Origin: Eubacterium aggregans
Lineage (GTDB): Bacteria > Bacillota > Clostridia > Eubacteriales > Eubacteriaceae
Assembly (NCBI RefSeq): GCF_900107815.1
Contig: NZ_FNRK01000001.1
Span: forward strand, 124,001 to 188,000
DNA length: 64,000 nt
Direction of reading: 5' to 3'
Positions 33,292 to 42,284 of this stretch are shown piece by piece. Numbering within the stretch: the stretch's first letter is position 1; the number at the start of each line of letters is the position of its first letter. Both the position numbers and the translations under genes were made by a program. A model generated the notes under the pieces. The model had not been told where the DNA came from, did not search any database, and was given only the letters and a program-made list of their open reading frames with translations.

Positions 33292-34086
33292 CTATAGATA
33301 CAACGCCATTTCTTTGAGGGATTCGTAAATACAGGTGGGTTCCACATCGGACTCGGCCACGGTCTGCATATCTGCTTCCCCGGTGAGGACCAGGAATCCC
33401 TTGGCGCCATTGTTTACCCCGGTGGCCACATCCGTATAGAGGCGGTCCCCCACGAAGGCCATGGCCTCCCGGGCATAGCCAGTAATTTCCATGACCATAT
33501 CCACGGTTTCCTTCCAGGGCTTGCCCAGGAACCGGGGAGCCACACCGGTAGACTCCTCAATGAGCTTGCACATGGCACCGCAGTCCGGCATGAAGCCGTC
33601 CTCGGTGGGGCAATTGGTATCCATATGGGTGGCGATAAAGGGCACACCGTTTCTCACATAGCGGCAGATTTTATCTAACTTATCGTAGGTCAACGTGGTA
33701 TCGAAGCTCTGGACGGCCACCTCGGGGTCGTCCGCCACCAGGTTGATGCCCTTGGTCTGCCAGTTGTCGGTGAGGAGCGGGGTCCCATTTAAATAGACCC
33801 GTGCATTGGGATAAAATTCCTTGATGTACTCTGCGCACACATCCCCGGCGGTGACCACCTTGCTCTCGTCCACCGTCAGGCCCATGCGCGCCAGTTTTTC
33901 CACATAGATGGCGGGCACCTTGGAGGCATTGTTGGTGAAGAAGATATAATCCCGGCCGGATTCCACCACCTTGTGGATGAAATCCAGGGCCCCGTCAATA
34001 AGATTATCCCCTAAATAGACGGTGCCGTCCATATCCAGTACAAAAAGTTTGACATCCTTAAGTGCTGTGTTCTTCTCTAACATCAT
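33292..34086 (-). CDS. HAD-IIA phosphatase, NagD/AraL-like
   Basis: A 264-residue HAD-family phosphatase. Motif I is LFVLDMDGTVYLGDNLIDGA (nucleophile Asp near residue 18), motif II FFTNNASK, and motif IV MAFVGDRLYTDVATGVNNG, with a class-IIA cap in between. Relatives act on sugar phosphates or aromatic phosphates. In Bacillus subtilis an enzyme of this type (AraL) is next to AraM in the arabinose operon, and here too the next gene is AraM-like. A role in removing phosphate from a PTS product or clearing toxic intermediates is inference. GGAGGG stands 11 bases before the ATG. Confidence 0.87.
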   Translation of the reverse strand: MMLEKNTALKDVKLFVLDMDGTVYLGDNLIDGALDFIHKVVESGRDYIFFTNNASKVPAIYVEKLARMGLTVDESKVVTAGDVCAEYIKEFYPNARVYLNGTPLLTDNWQTKGINLVADDPEVAVQSFDTTLTYDKLDKICRYVRNGVPFIATHMDTNCPTEDGFMPDCGAMCKLIEESTGVAPRFLGKPWKETVDMVMEITGYAREAMAFVGDRLYTDVATGVNNGAKGFLVLTGEADMQTVAESDVEPTCIYESLKEMALYL

Positions 34087-34103
34087 AAAACTCGGTCCCT
34101 CCT

Positions 34104-35291
34104 CTAGGCTTCCCCGTAAATACGGTTTGTAATTTTCTGGGCAATGGCTTCCAGGCGGCCATTATTCTTGGCAAATTCCATAATGGAGAACCGTGGACGA
34201 ACCTTGTAGCCATTAATTAAGCTATTGTAGAACAGCTCCCGATTAATATTGAGCTCTACGGGTGATACCGGGCAGCCAGCGCTGCGCAGGAGCTCTTCAA
34301 TTTCTGTTCTGGGGGGGCACATTTCCCCGGTGCCTTCAGGCAGGATATCTGCCAGTTCTTCAAAGAACTCGGCAATGATGGGGGTAGCCACCCCCACCTG
34401 GGTGCCATGGTGGTTGGGGGTCAGTCCCCGGGCGATGAAGTCCATTTCCCAGTAGTGGGAGAGCATATGCTCTGCACCGGAGGCAGGACGGGAGATGTTT
34501 ACCAGACCCATGGCCACACCGGTTAGGGTTAAGGCTTCGATGAGGTAGAGAATGGCTTCTTCGTTACGTTCCTTTAATTCTGTGGATTTACTGAAGCATT
34601 TATCCAGGGCGCGGCGAACCAGCTCCACGCAGGTGTCGCAGCGGTATTCGTCATTGATCTTCACAGACAGATCCCAGTCGGCTAAGGCGGTGATTTTACC
34701 CACCACATCGCCAAAGCCGGCGTGGATCAGATCCATAGGGGCGTCTTTCATAATGTCCGTATCCCCCACGACACCATAGGCCAGGGTGGCCAGGGGTGAG
34801 AGCTTAACCCCTGCTTTGATGATGGGTGCTCCATCGGCCACGTACCCATCCATGGAGGGGGCGGTGCAGCAGATGATATAGGGCACATGGGTGCGGGAGG
34901 AAACAAACTTGGTTGAATCGTTCAGCACACCGCTGCCCACGGCGATCATCACATCACAGTCCAGATCCTGTTCCATTAAAATCCGGCCCAGGGTCTTTTC
35001 GTCGGGGATGAGGACATCGTCTCCAGTATCAAAGAGAAGCTCTTTAATATTCTTAAAACCAGCCTCCTGGAGCAGGGCCAATGCCCGTTTACCAGCGGCT
35101 TCGTAGGTGTGGTTATCGTAAATCAGAAGGACTTTTCCTTCTTTAAAGGGTGCTGCCACCCGGGGTAGCTCGGTAAGTGCTCCCTTGCCGATGGCAATGT
35201 CCTGGATGGAAAAATTATGGTGTCTTCCACAGGAGCAGTCAAATTCAGTTTTAGCCATATCATTCAGGGCCAAATTCAAAATCTCATTCAT
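34104..35291 (-). CDS. sn-Glycerol-1-phosphate dehydrogenase-like, AraM type
   Basis: About 395 residues, of the iron-type alcohol dehydrogenase superfamily and closest to AraM/EgsA. The nucleotide-binding part has MIAVGSGVLNDSTKF and CCTAPSMDGYVADGAPI; metal ligands are probably the Asp in LIHAGFGDVVGK and the His residues in GAEHMLSHYW and LTPNHHGTQVGV. An extra N-terminal FDCSCGRHHNFS may bind metal. AraM makes glycerol 1-phosphate from dihydroxyacetone phosphate; here it could oxidise the phosphorylated polyol delivered by the PTS. The ATG at 35291 has GAAGAG upstream; a GTG at 35300 is an alternative. Confidence 0.85.
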   Translation of the reverse strand: MNEILNLALNDMAKTEFDCSCGRHHNFSIQDIAIGKGALTELPRVAAPFKEGKVLLIYDNHTYEAAGKRALALLQEAGFKNIKELLFDTGDDVLIPDEKTLGRILMEQDLDCDVMIAVGSGVLNDSTKFVSSRTHVPYIICCTAPSMDGYVADGAPIIKAGVKLSPLATLAYGVVGDTDIMKDAPMDLIHAGFGDVVGKITALADWDLSVKINDEYRCDTCVELVRRALDKCFSKSTELKERNEEAILYLIEALTLTGVAMGLVNISRPASGAEHMLSHYWEMDFIARGLTPNHHGTQVGVATPIIAEFFEELADILPEGTGEMCPPRTEIEELLRSAGCPVSPVELNINRELFYNSLINGYKVRPRFSIMEFAKNNGRLEAIAQKITNRIYGEA

Positions 35292-35309
35292 TCTCTTCAC
35301 GCTTCTTTC

Positions 35310-36260
35310 TTAATTATTTTCTGCCAGCTTTGCGGCACATTCTGCGTCTGTAACCAATGTATTAATATAGCGCCCGTTGATGGCACCTTTAATAGCGGAA
35401 ACCTTATCCACCCCACAGGCCACCCCAATGGAATGGGGAACCTTCCGGAGTTTTTTTATTTCAATTCCAACCACATTATTATCCGGCTTAAAGGGCGCCG
35501 TGTTCCCTGAGGCATCATAAAACTGCATACAGATATCCCCGGCCACGTGGCGGGCCTTCATCCGTTCCATTTCCTCTCGGTCATAGTAGCCAGTTGCCAT
35601 AATGGCAGAAGTTTGGTTGGGATAACCAATCCCCACTAAGGCCACATCCAGGGCATCGCACATCTTAACTACCTTGGCGATGCTCCCCTCCTTCATCAGC
35701 TCGTCCCGAATCATCCGATTGGATACCCGGGCTGGGGCATGCATGGGAATGAACTCACCATTATAGGTGTGGGCCATGGCCTCCACCAGGGAATTGGAGT
35801 GAAGCTCCATCTTGAGATGCCCCATTCCCCCGATTAAGGGGACGAAGCATACATTCTTAGCTCCAGTATTTTCCACATGGTCCACCACCCGGTTCAGGGT
35901 ATTTCCCATGGAAATCCCCACCACATTGTTGTCCTTAATAATACGTTCCAGATAGCCGGCCGCCACACGGCCAACTTCCTCCCGCTGGTCCAAGGGATCT
36001 TTTTTAGCATCGACAATGATGACTTCTCGAAGGCCGTAGATATTCTCAATCGTGCGTTCCAAATCCACGTAGTCTGTTCCTTCAAGATTTTTAATAATGA
36101 TTTTTACAATGCCCCGTTCCTTCCCATTACTGATGATTCGGGAGACCGTCGGCCGGGACAAGCCAAGCTGTTGGGAAATGGCCTTCTGATTCATATCCTG
36201 GTTATAGTACATATCACAGATTTTTACCATTAACCGTTCGTCATCAACGACTTTTTTCAT
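35310..36260 (-). CDS. SorC/DeoR-type sugar-binding regulator
   Basis: A 316-residue regulator. The N-terminal helix-turn-helix is in MNQKAISQQLGLSRPTVSRI (about residues 23-42), followed by the SorC sugar-phosphate-binding domain with NVVGISMGNTLNRVVDHV, CFVPLIGGMG and VALVGIGYPNQTSAIMATGYY, ending in VACGVDKVSAIKGAINGRYINTLVTD in outline. First gene of the operon, so it is probably autoregulatory, and its effector is likely the phosphorylated substrate. The ATG at 36260 has GGGAGG upstream; an earlier ATG at 36278 lacks one. Confidence 0.9.
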   Translation of the reverse strand: MKKVVDDERLMVKICDMYYNQDMNQKAISQQLGLSRPTVSRIISNGKERGIVKIIIKNLEGTDYVDLERTIENIYGLREVIIVDAKKDPLDQREEVGRVAAGYLERIIKDNNVVGISMGNTLNRVVDHVENTGAKNVCFVPLIGGMGHLKMELHSNSLVEAMAHTYNGEFIPMHAPARVSNRMIRDELMKEGSIAKVVKMCDALDVALVGIGYPNQTSAIMATGYYDREEMERMKARHVAGDICMQFYDASGNTAPFKPDNNVVGIEIKKLRKVPHSIGVACGVDKVSAIKGAINGRYINTLVTDAECAAKLAENN

Positions 36261-36319
36261 ATGTGCCTCCCATCTCATTCACTTCTTTTCAGGTTAGAAA
36301 TCTATTTCTTATACATTTA

Positions 36320-36347
36320 ATTATAGAATGTCCAGGAAAAAAGTCAA
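36320..36347 (-). promoter_or_regulatory. Promoter of the polyol PTS operon
   Basis: On the minus strand TTGACT (36347-36342) and TATAAT (36325-36320) are 16 bases apart, 60 bases before the regulator ATG. The regulator's operator should be near, but I could not single one out. Confidence 0.8.
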
Positions 36348-36425
36348 CTCATTCTTTGTCGTTCTTTTACATAATTCAATACTTTTTGTCAAAATTTCCC
36401 TAAATGCCCGTATATTTCATAAAAA

Positions 36426-36465
36426 AAACAGTACTATTTTTAATTAATTAAAAATAGTACTGTTT
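36426..36465 (-). terminator. 40-bp perfect palindrome, terminator of the met transcript
   Basis: AAACAGTACTATTTTTAATT (36426-36445) is followed directly by its inverse copy. On the minus strand the palindrome runs into eight or more Ts (36428-36421), about 35 bases after the metY stop. It ends the metG-LTA-metY transcript. Confidence 0.85.
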
Positions 36466-36499
36466 CGTTTGATTTGTTTTCAATCCCTTGAATGTAAAT

Positions 36500-37768
36500 T
36501 TACGATAATGCGGTAAATCCCTTTTCCAAGTCCGCAATGATGTCGTCCACATTTTCCAGTCCGACGGACAGGCGAATCATGCCGCCATCAATCCCCGCGG
36601 CTGCCAGCTGCTCATCATTTAGCTGCCTATGGGTAGCGGATGCCGGATGGAGGATACAGGTTCTTATATCCGCCACATGGACCTCATTGGAGGCTAAGGA
36701 CAGGCTGTCCATAAAACGGACAGCGGTATCCCGTCCCCCCTTGATGGTGAAGGAGATGACCCCGGAGGTTCCCAGGGGCAGATATTTTTTGGCCAAATCG
36801 TGATAGGCATCCCCGGAAAGCCCAGGGTAAGCCACACTTTCTACCCAATCGGAAGCCGAAAGGAACGCCGCCACCCCAAGGGCATTTTCACAATATTGCT
36901 TCATCCGCACCGCCAGGGTTTCTAACCCCAGATTCAGGAGGAAGGAGGAATGGGCCGCTGGATAGCAGCCAAAGTCCCGCATAAGCTGCATCCGTGCCTT
37001 TATGATATAGGGACAGTCGGGGTAATCCCGGGTATAGACGATGCCGTGGTAGCTTTCATCCGGCTCGGTAAAATCCGGGAATTTCCCATTTGTATAATCG
37101 AAGGAACCGCCATCGACGATAATCCCCCCAACCTGTACGGCATGGCCATCCATATACTTACTGGTGGAATGAATGACGATATCCGCCCCCCACTCAAAGG
37201 GCCGGCAAAGAACCGGGGTGGCAAAGGTATTGTCGATAATGAGCGGAACCCCATTTTGATGGGCAATCCTGGCAAATTTTTCAATATCCAGCACCGTCAA
37301 GGCTGGATTGGCGATGGTCTCCCCAAAAACCGCCTTGGTATTGGCCTTAAAGGCCTTCTGGATGGTCTCTTCCTCGGCGTCGGCTTCCACAAAGATACAC
37401 TCAATCCCCAACTTTTTAAGGGTGATGGCAAAGAGATTCAAAGTTCCCCCGTAGATAGAGGTGCTGGCAATAAAGCTGTCTCCGGCAGAGCACAGGTTCA
37501 GGATGGCACATAGGGTGGCGGCCTGACCGCTAGAGGTGGCCATGGCAGCTACCCCACCCTCCAGGGCGGCAATCTTTTTCTCCACCACATCAGTGGTGGG
37601 ATTGGCAAAGCGGGAATAGATCAGGCCCTTGGTGGGGTCATCAAAGACAGCGGCTACATCATCCGTGGAATCATACACATAGGTGGTGCTTTGTACAATG
37701 GGCATCACCCGGGGTTCACTATTCCCCGGTGAATAACCTTCATGAAGACATTGGGTTTCTATTTTCAT
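36500..37768 (-). CDS. metY: O-acetylhomoserine sulfhydrylase
   Basis: A 422-residue PLP enzyme of the Cys/Met metabolism family, making homocysteine from O-acetylhomoserine and sulfide. TQCLHEGYSPGNSEPRVMPI is the typical start, SRFANPTTDVVEKKIAALEGG follows, and the PLP Lys is in VIHSTSKYMDGHAVQVGG (near residue 205). The start overlaps the previous stop by one base (TAATG) and has GGAG upstream. As the third gene after a methionine T-box its expression should rise on methionine starvation. Cystathionine gamma-synthase or methionine gamma-lyase are less likely alternatives. Confidence 0.9.
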   Translation of the reverse strand: MKIETQCLHEGYSPGNSEPRVMPIVQSTTYVYDSTDDVAAVFDDPTKGLIYSRFANPTTDVVEKKIAALEGGVAAMATSSGQAATLCAILNLCSAGDSFIASTSIYGGTLNLFAITLKKLGIECIFVEADAEEETIQKAFKANTKAVFGETIANPALTVLDIEKFARIAHQNGVPLIIDNTFATPVLCRPFEWGADIVIHSTSKYMDGHAVQVGGIIVDGGSFDYTNGKFPDFTEPDESYHGIVYTRDYPDCPYIIKARMQLMRDFGCYPAAHSSFLLNLGLETLAVRMKQYCENALGVAAFLSASDWVESVAYPGLSGDAYHDLAKKYLPLGTSGVISFTIKGGRDTAVRFMDSLSLASNEVHVADIRTCILHPASATHRQLNDEQLAAAGIDGGMIRLSVGLENVDDIIADLEKGFTALS

Positions 37769-39861
37769 TATTTTTTCTCCTCACTTAAATCAGTCATTCC
37801 CTGATCCAGATGGAATACATCCTGACAGCGATGTTTGGCATCGAAGAGGTTGTTATACATTACCATATGATAATCCCCCAGGGCGTCAAGCTGTTTTTCC
37901 GCATCCCCCAGGGCGTAGTAATTTCCCTGGGTATCCTTCACACCTTTTTTAGAGATTACTGGAAGGGTCTTCGCCATATCCAAGGAGTAGGCATTGTAGG
38001 CGGTCTCCTTCAAACCTGCGGTCCTCAGTAACAGGCTGGATAAATAATTGACACTTAGATCCCCCACCTCAGCCTCTGGAATATCGTAGTTCGCCCAGAT
38101 AAAGAAGGGGGTCACAAAACGTTTCTGAAGCTCTTCTTCGGTCCACTCCGACATGGGTTTTCCCATGATTTCCTCATAAAACGCCGGCTCGATGGTGGGC
38201 TGATGATCCCCAAAGAAAACAAGGACCACCGGCTCAGATTGGTTACTAAAGTAGGTCACCAGATTCTGGATCTCCGCATCCGCCTTTTTAATCAGGGAAA
38301 GGTAAACCTCTGCCATGGGGTAACTGCCCTTCATATTCATCAAATGCACCGGCTCCAAATCCTCGGTCATCACTTCGTAGCCGCCATGGTTTGCAATGGT
38401 CACATCAAAAATAAAGGGCGTTTCGGTTCCCCTGTTTTCATATAAGCGGACAACCTGGTCATAGGTGGCCTGATCACTAATCAGGCTTCGGGTGAAGCTC
38501 TCATTTTCATTTAAATAAAAATCGTCCCCTGTGTAAAAATCGGTAAACCCAAAATCCGGATATACGCTATCCCGGTTCCAGGCGTTGGGGGCCCCTGGAT
38601 GGATGGCATGGCTGGTATAACCCTGGTCATTAAGGGTACTGACCAGCGTCGGTGTGTTCTCCTTAACATATAGCTGATAAGGCCTGGCATTATCGGGCAC
38701 AAAGGCCGTGGTATTGCCGCTGAGGAAGGTATACTCACTGTCACAGGTTCCACCCCCCAGAACATCCACATAGAGATTACCCTTAATGGTATTTTCCTGT
38801 AAGCTGTGATAGAAGGGCATATAATCCACATCTGTTTTAAAATCAGCCACGGCCTTTAAATCGCTAAAGCTTTCGTTCATGACGGCGATAACCGTGGGCT
38901 TTTTCCCGGTTGCCCTCTGATTTATTCCTTCCGCTTCGGCCTTGGCACCCTGGGTGATGCTTTCTACCGTCTTCTTGTCATATCCCTCGGGCCTTTTGAT
39001 ATTCAGCATTTTAATATTGACCCCGAAGCTATAGAGATAATCATTGCTCTGGGCATCCCAGGAGTAGTAATAAGCTTCTGTATTCCCCCCCATAAAGCAG
39101 GCCACAGCCACAACACAGGCCGTTAAAACAGAGCCCTGGAGGATTCTTTTTCTTCGGACCCCCAAGCCGGACAAATCCCTCTGGGTCCAAAGGGCCAGCA
39201 CCATCAAAGCCCCTAGCATAAGGGTTCCCGCCACAAAGTTTCCAGTGAACTCAATGCGGTAGCCATCGGATACATCTAAAGCTGTCCGAAGGGCCAGCAG
39301 GTCCCCAAAGAATAGCGGGTCCCCCCGGAATGTATAGACCAGGAAATTAGCTGCCCCTAAAAGATACCAGAGGACACTGGCAAGAATAATGGATAGCTGC
39401 AAACGCCCGGAAGCTGCAAAAATAACCGCAATGGTGAAGATGGCGATGGCAATGGACAGGGCATCTTGCCCAACCCCTGCAGTAATAATCCCATTAAAAA
39501 GGGCCTGGTCCATCATCCAGATAAAAATACCGCAAAGCCAAACCACCCCAAGATTCCAAAGTACCTTCATCGTCCCCCGGGTGTCTACCTCAACGAATAA
39601 CCCTACGGTGATGATGGCAATGGCAAAATAGCAAAAGGGATGGAATGCCGGATTGATATCAAAAATCGTCGTCCACTGTCCAAAAAGGCTAAGCAGGGTC
39701 ACCCCTGTGACAAAGGCCAAAAACACCCGTGCCCAGCTGGTGTGCAGCTCCAGATTAAAGGGCTGCCGAAGGTCCGGCTGCCTGTGGCGGGCTGCCCAAA
39801 TTGTCATGGCTGTCGGCCGTGTTTTCCAATGACGGGGCCGTGGCCGCCGTTCCCGTCGCAT
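37768..39861 (-). CDS. LTA synthase-like membrane sulfatase
   Basis: A 697-residue membrane enzyme. About six or seven hydrophobic segments fill residues 45-270, then comes an extracellular sulfatase/alkaline-phosphatase fold. VLGGGTCDSEYTFLSGNTTA carries the probable nucleophile Thr, with metal ligands in NESFSDLK, NHGGYEV and VFFGDHQPTIEP. Relatives polymerise glycerol phosphate from phosphatidylglycerol onto lipoteichoic acid or similar glycans. The basic start, MRRERRPRPRHWKTRP, is unusual. The ATG at 39861 overlaps the metG stop (TGATG), and TAGGAG is 13 bases away, so translation probably depends on coupling to metG. Confidence 0.85.
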   Translation of the reverse strand: MRRERRPRPRHWKTRPTAMTIWAARHRQPDLRQPFNLELHTSWARVFLAFVTGVTLLSLFGQWTTIFDINPAFHPFCYFAIAIITVGLFVEVDTRGTMKVLWNLGVVWLCGIFIWMMDQALFNGIITAGVGQDALSIAIAIFTIAVIFAASGRLQLSIILASVLWYLLGAANFLVYTFRGDPLFFGDLLALRTALDVSDGYRIEFTGNFVAGTLMLGALMVLALWTQRDLSGLGVRRKRILQGSVLTACVVAVACFMGGNTEAYYYSWDAQSNDYLYSFGVNIKMLNIKRPEGYDKKTVESITQGAKAEAEGINQRATGKKPTVIAVMNESFSDLKAVADFKTDVDYMPFYHSLQENTIKGNLYVDVLGGGTCDSEYTFLSGNTTAFVPDNARPYQLYVKENTPTLVSTLNDQGYTSHAIHPGAPNAWNRDSVYPDFGFTDFYTGDDFYLNENESFTRSLISDQATYDQVVRLYENRGTETPFIFDVTIANHGGYEVMTEDLEPVHLMNMKGSYPMAEVYLSLIKKADAEIQNLVTYFSNQSEPVVLVFFGDHQPTIEPAFYEEIMGKPMSEWTEEELQKRFVTPFFIWANYDIPEAEVGDLSVNYLSSLLLRTAGLKETAYNAYSLDMAKTLPVISKKGVKDTQGNYYALGDAEKQLDALGDYHMVMYNNLFDAKHRCQDVFHLDQGMTDLSEEKK

Positions 39862-41810
39862 CAACCGACCGTTGCTCCTACTTTAAAGTCAGGGTCTTCG
39901 ATGGTCAATAACGTCAGTTTCTTTCCCTTGACCGCAGAAAGGATCATCCCGTTGGATTCCAGTCCTCTAAGCATCACCGGCTTCAAATTCGTACAGGCAA
40001 TGACTTTTTTCCCAACCAGGGCTTCCGGCTCGTAGTATTTGGCGATTCCCGAAATAATCTGACGTTTTTCATTCCCAAAATCCAACTGGAAAACCAGCAG
40101 CTTATCCGCATCAGGATGCTTTTCACAGGCCAGCACCTCGGCAACCCGCATTTCCACCTTTGCAAAATCATCGATGGTAATGAGGCCTGTGCCTTCGGCA
40201 TTGGCATCATCGGCTTTTGGGGCAGCCGGCTTCTTTTGCTGCTGTTTCTTTTCTGGGGCTGGCTTTGCCTTCTCCACCTCAATCCGTGGGAAGAGGGGTT
40301 CACAGCGTTCCACGGTCATCCCCGAAGGATAGCCCCCAAAGTCCTTGATGCTCTCCCAGGTTAAGGCGGACTCTGGTATCTTTAATTCCTCGGCCATCCG
40401 GGCACCGGTATCGGGCATGAAGGCAGAGATTAAAACCGTGATAATCCGAAGGGATTCAGTAAGGTTATACATCACTGCGGCCAAGCGGGCCTTGGTGGCT
40501 TCGTCCTTGCACAGCACCCAGGGCTGGGTTTCATCGATATATTTATTGGTCCGGGAAACCAGCTTCCAGATGGCCTCCAGGGCCTTGCTGAAGTCCAGCT
40601 TGTCCATGAGGGCCTCAACCTCTCCAGGGGTGGCTTCTGCCAGGGCGATGAGCTCCCCGTCGTATTCCCCGGACTGCCGTTCTTCCGGAAGGGTCCCCCC
40701 GAAATATTTGACAGTCATGGCCACGGTCCGGGAGAGTAAATTCCCCAGATCATTGGCCAAATCGGAATTGATATGGCTTACCAGGAGGTCTTCATTATAA
40801 ATCCCATCGGAACCATAGGTCATTTCCCGGAGGACGTGGTAGCGCAGGGCATCCACACCGTATTTTTTAGCTAACTCCACGGGGTCCACTACATTCCCCA
40901 CGGATTTGGACATCTTCCCTCCCTTAAGGAGAATCCAGCCGTGGCCATAGACCTGGTGCGGCAGGGGCAGATCCAGGGCCATAAGAATGATGGGCCAGTA
41001 AATGGTATGGAAGCGGATAATATCCTTCCCCACCAAATGGACATCCGCCGGCCAATATTTTTCCATGAGCTGGGGCTTATCATTTAAATAGCCCAGGGCG
41101 GAGATATAGTTGGGTAGGGCATCAATCCAAACATACACCACATGGCCCGGGTCAAAGGTGACGGGTACTCCCCAGAAGAAGGAGGTCCGGGAGACGCACA
41201 GATCCTGGAGGCCGGGCTTGATGAAATTATTGATCATTTCATTTTTCCGGGATTCCGGCTGGATAAAGTCGGGATGGCTTTCAATGTACTCTAACAGCCG
41301 ATCCGCATACTTGCTCATTTTAAAGAAGTAGGCTTCCTCAGAGGCCTTCTGAACCGGACGGCCACAGTCCGGGCAGTTGCCATCCACCAGTTGGCTCTCT
41401 GTCCAGAAGGACTCGCAGGGGGTACAATACCAGCCCTCGTACTTGCCCTTATAAATATCCCCCTGATCGTACAGTTGCTTGAAAATCCTTTGGATGGTCT
41501 TTTCATGCTCAGGGTCTGTCGTACGAATGAATTGATCGTAGTCGATGTTCATCAGCGTCCACAGCTCCTTAATCCGCCCCACGACATCATCCACATAGGC
41601 CTGGGGGGTGATGCCAGCTTCTTCGGCCTTATCCTGGATCTTCTGACCATGCTCATCAGTGCCTGTGAGCATATAGGCATCGTAGCCCAGCTGCTTTTTA
41701 AACCGGGTGATGGTATCCGCCGCCACCGTGGTATAGGTATGACCGATATGTAAATCCCCGCTGGGATAGTAAATCGGCGTGGTCACATAAAATGTTTTTT
41801 GTTCTTTCAT
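39861..41810 (-). CDS. metG: Methionyl-tRNA synthetase
   Basis: A 649-residue class I synthetase. The HIGH motif is in YYPSGDLHIGHTYTT (residue 20 or so), the zinc knuckle is CTPCESFWTESQL with GNCPDCGRP, and KMSKS is in LKGGKMSKSVGNVVDP. After an anticodon-binding domain and a linker rich in Lys, Pro and Ala (about residues 518-545), a C-terminal tRNA-binding domain starts at IDDFAKVEMRVAEVLACEKH. GGAGGAACG precedes the ATG. First gene of a transcript that also carries an LTA-synthase-like gene and metY. Confidence 0.96.
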   Translation of the reverse strand: MKEQKTFYVTTPIYYPSGDLHIGHTYTTVAADTITRFKKQLGYDAYMLTGTDEHGQKIQDKAEEAGITPQAYVDDVVGRIKELWTLMNIDYDQFIRTTDPEHEKTIQRIFKQLYDQGDIYKGKYEGWYCTPCESFWTESQLVDGNCPDCGRPVQKASEEAYFFKMSKYADRLLEYIESHPDFIQPESRKNEMINNFIKPGLQDLCVSRTSFFWGVPVTFDPGHVVYVWIDALPNYISALGYLNDKPQLMEKYWPADVHLVGKDIIRFHTIYWPIILMALDLPLPHQVYGHGWILLKGGKMSKSVGNVVDPVELAKKYGVDALRYHVLREMTYGSDGIYNEDLLVSHINSDLANDLGNLLSRTVAMTVKYFGGTLPEERQSGEYDGELIALAEATPGEVEALMDKLDFSKALEAIWKLVSRTNKYIDETQPWVLCKDEATKARLAAVMYNLTESLRIITVLISAFMPDTGARMAEELKIPESALTWESIKDFGGYPSGMTVERCEPLFPRIEVEKAKPAPEKKQQQKKPAAPKADDANAEGTGLITIDDFAKVEMRVAEVLACEKHPDADKLLVFQLDFGNEKRQIISGIAKYYEPEALVGKKVIACTNLKPVMLRGLESNGMILSAVKGKKLTLLTIEDPDFKVGATVG

Positions 41811-41860
41811 CGTTCCTCCTATTGATTAATTAAAGAATGTTGTTTTATTGGTTGGTTGTG

Positions 41861-41986
41861 ACAGAAGTAACTCGTTCCGCTTCGCTGCACTCGTTCACGG
41901 CTGCGCCGTGCGTCTTTTAAACTGAATAATCCTTTATAAAAACAAGCTTTTAACTGGACTATCCATCTTAAAATCCGTACTTCTGT
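41861..41986. repeat. 126-bp inverted-repeat element in the metG leader
   Basis: ACAGAAGTA (41861-41869) and TACTTCTGT (41978-41986) are inverse copies bounding the element. Inside is a CACGGC-TGC-GCCGTG hairpin (41896-41910), next to the motif CGCTTCGCTGCACTCGTTCA. It separates the T-box terminator from metG by about 190 bases, much more than usual. Outside the right end is the palindrome GTTAGCTAAC. Confidence 0.5.
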
Positions 41987-42000
41987 TAGCTAACGCGAAA

Positions 42001-42236
42001 AAGAAGAGACCTTCAATCCAAAAGGACGAAGATCTCGTGGTACCACCTTAATTCGAAGGGATGCCAGTCAATGCTTCCCTTCCTCTCATGCGTTAACGCC
42101 GCCAACGGCATGGGCTTAGCCGTACCTCACCCACACTGCTCAGGGACCATCTTCAGCCCGACATCCACCGCCGCATTCCACCAACCACGGCTCTCTTTAG
42201 GGTTCTGTCGTACCTACTCTTCCCATCATCACTTTT
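42001..42236 (-). ncRNA. Methionine-specific T-box leader
   Basis: On the minus strand GATGGGAAG opens stem I, which closes with TCCC after AAGATGG, giving the specifier AUG (Met) at 42150-42148. AGAGAGCCGTGGTTGG carries the AG bulge. The T-box AAGGTGGTACCACGAG is at 42049-42034; its UGGU pairs with an ACCA tRNA end, correct for tRNA-Met. The terminator stem (42036-42024 with 42019-42006) is followed by a T-rich tract. Uncharged tRNA-Met would allow transcription into metG and beyond. Confidence 0.9.
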
Positions 42237-42248
42237 ACATATGGTTTT

Positions 42249-42276
42249 ATTATACCGGATTGTGCATAAAATGCAA
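42249..42276 (-). promoter_or_regulatory. Promoter of the metG transcript
   Basis: On the minus strand TTGCAT (42276-42271) and TATAAT (42254-42249) are 16 bases apart. The start point would be near 42242, just before stem I of the T-box. Confidence 0.75.
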
Positions 42277-42284
42277 GTTTATTT

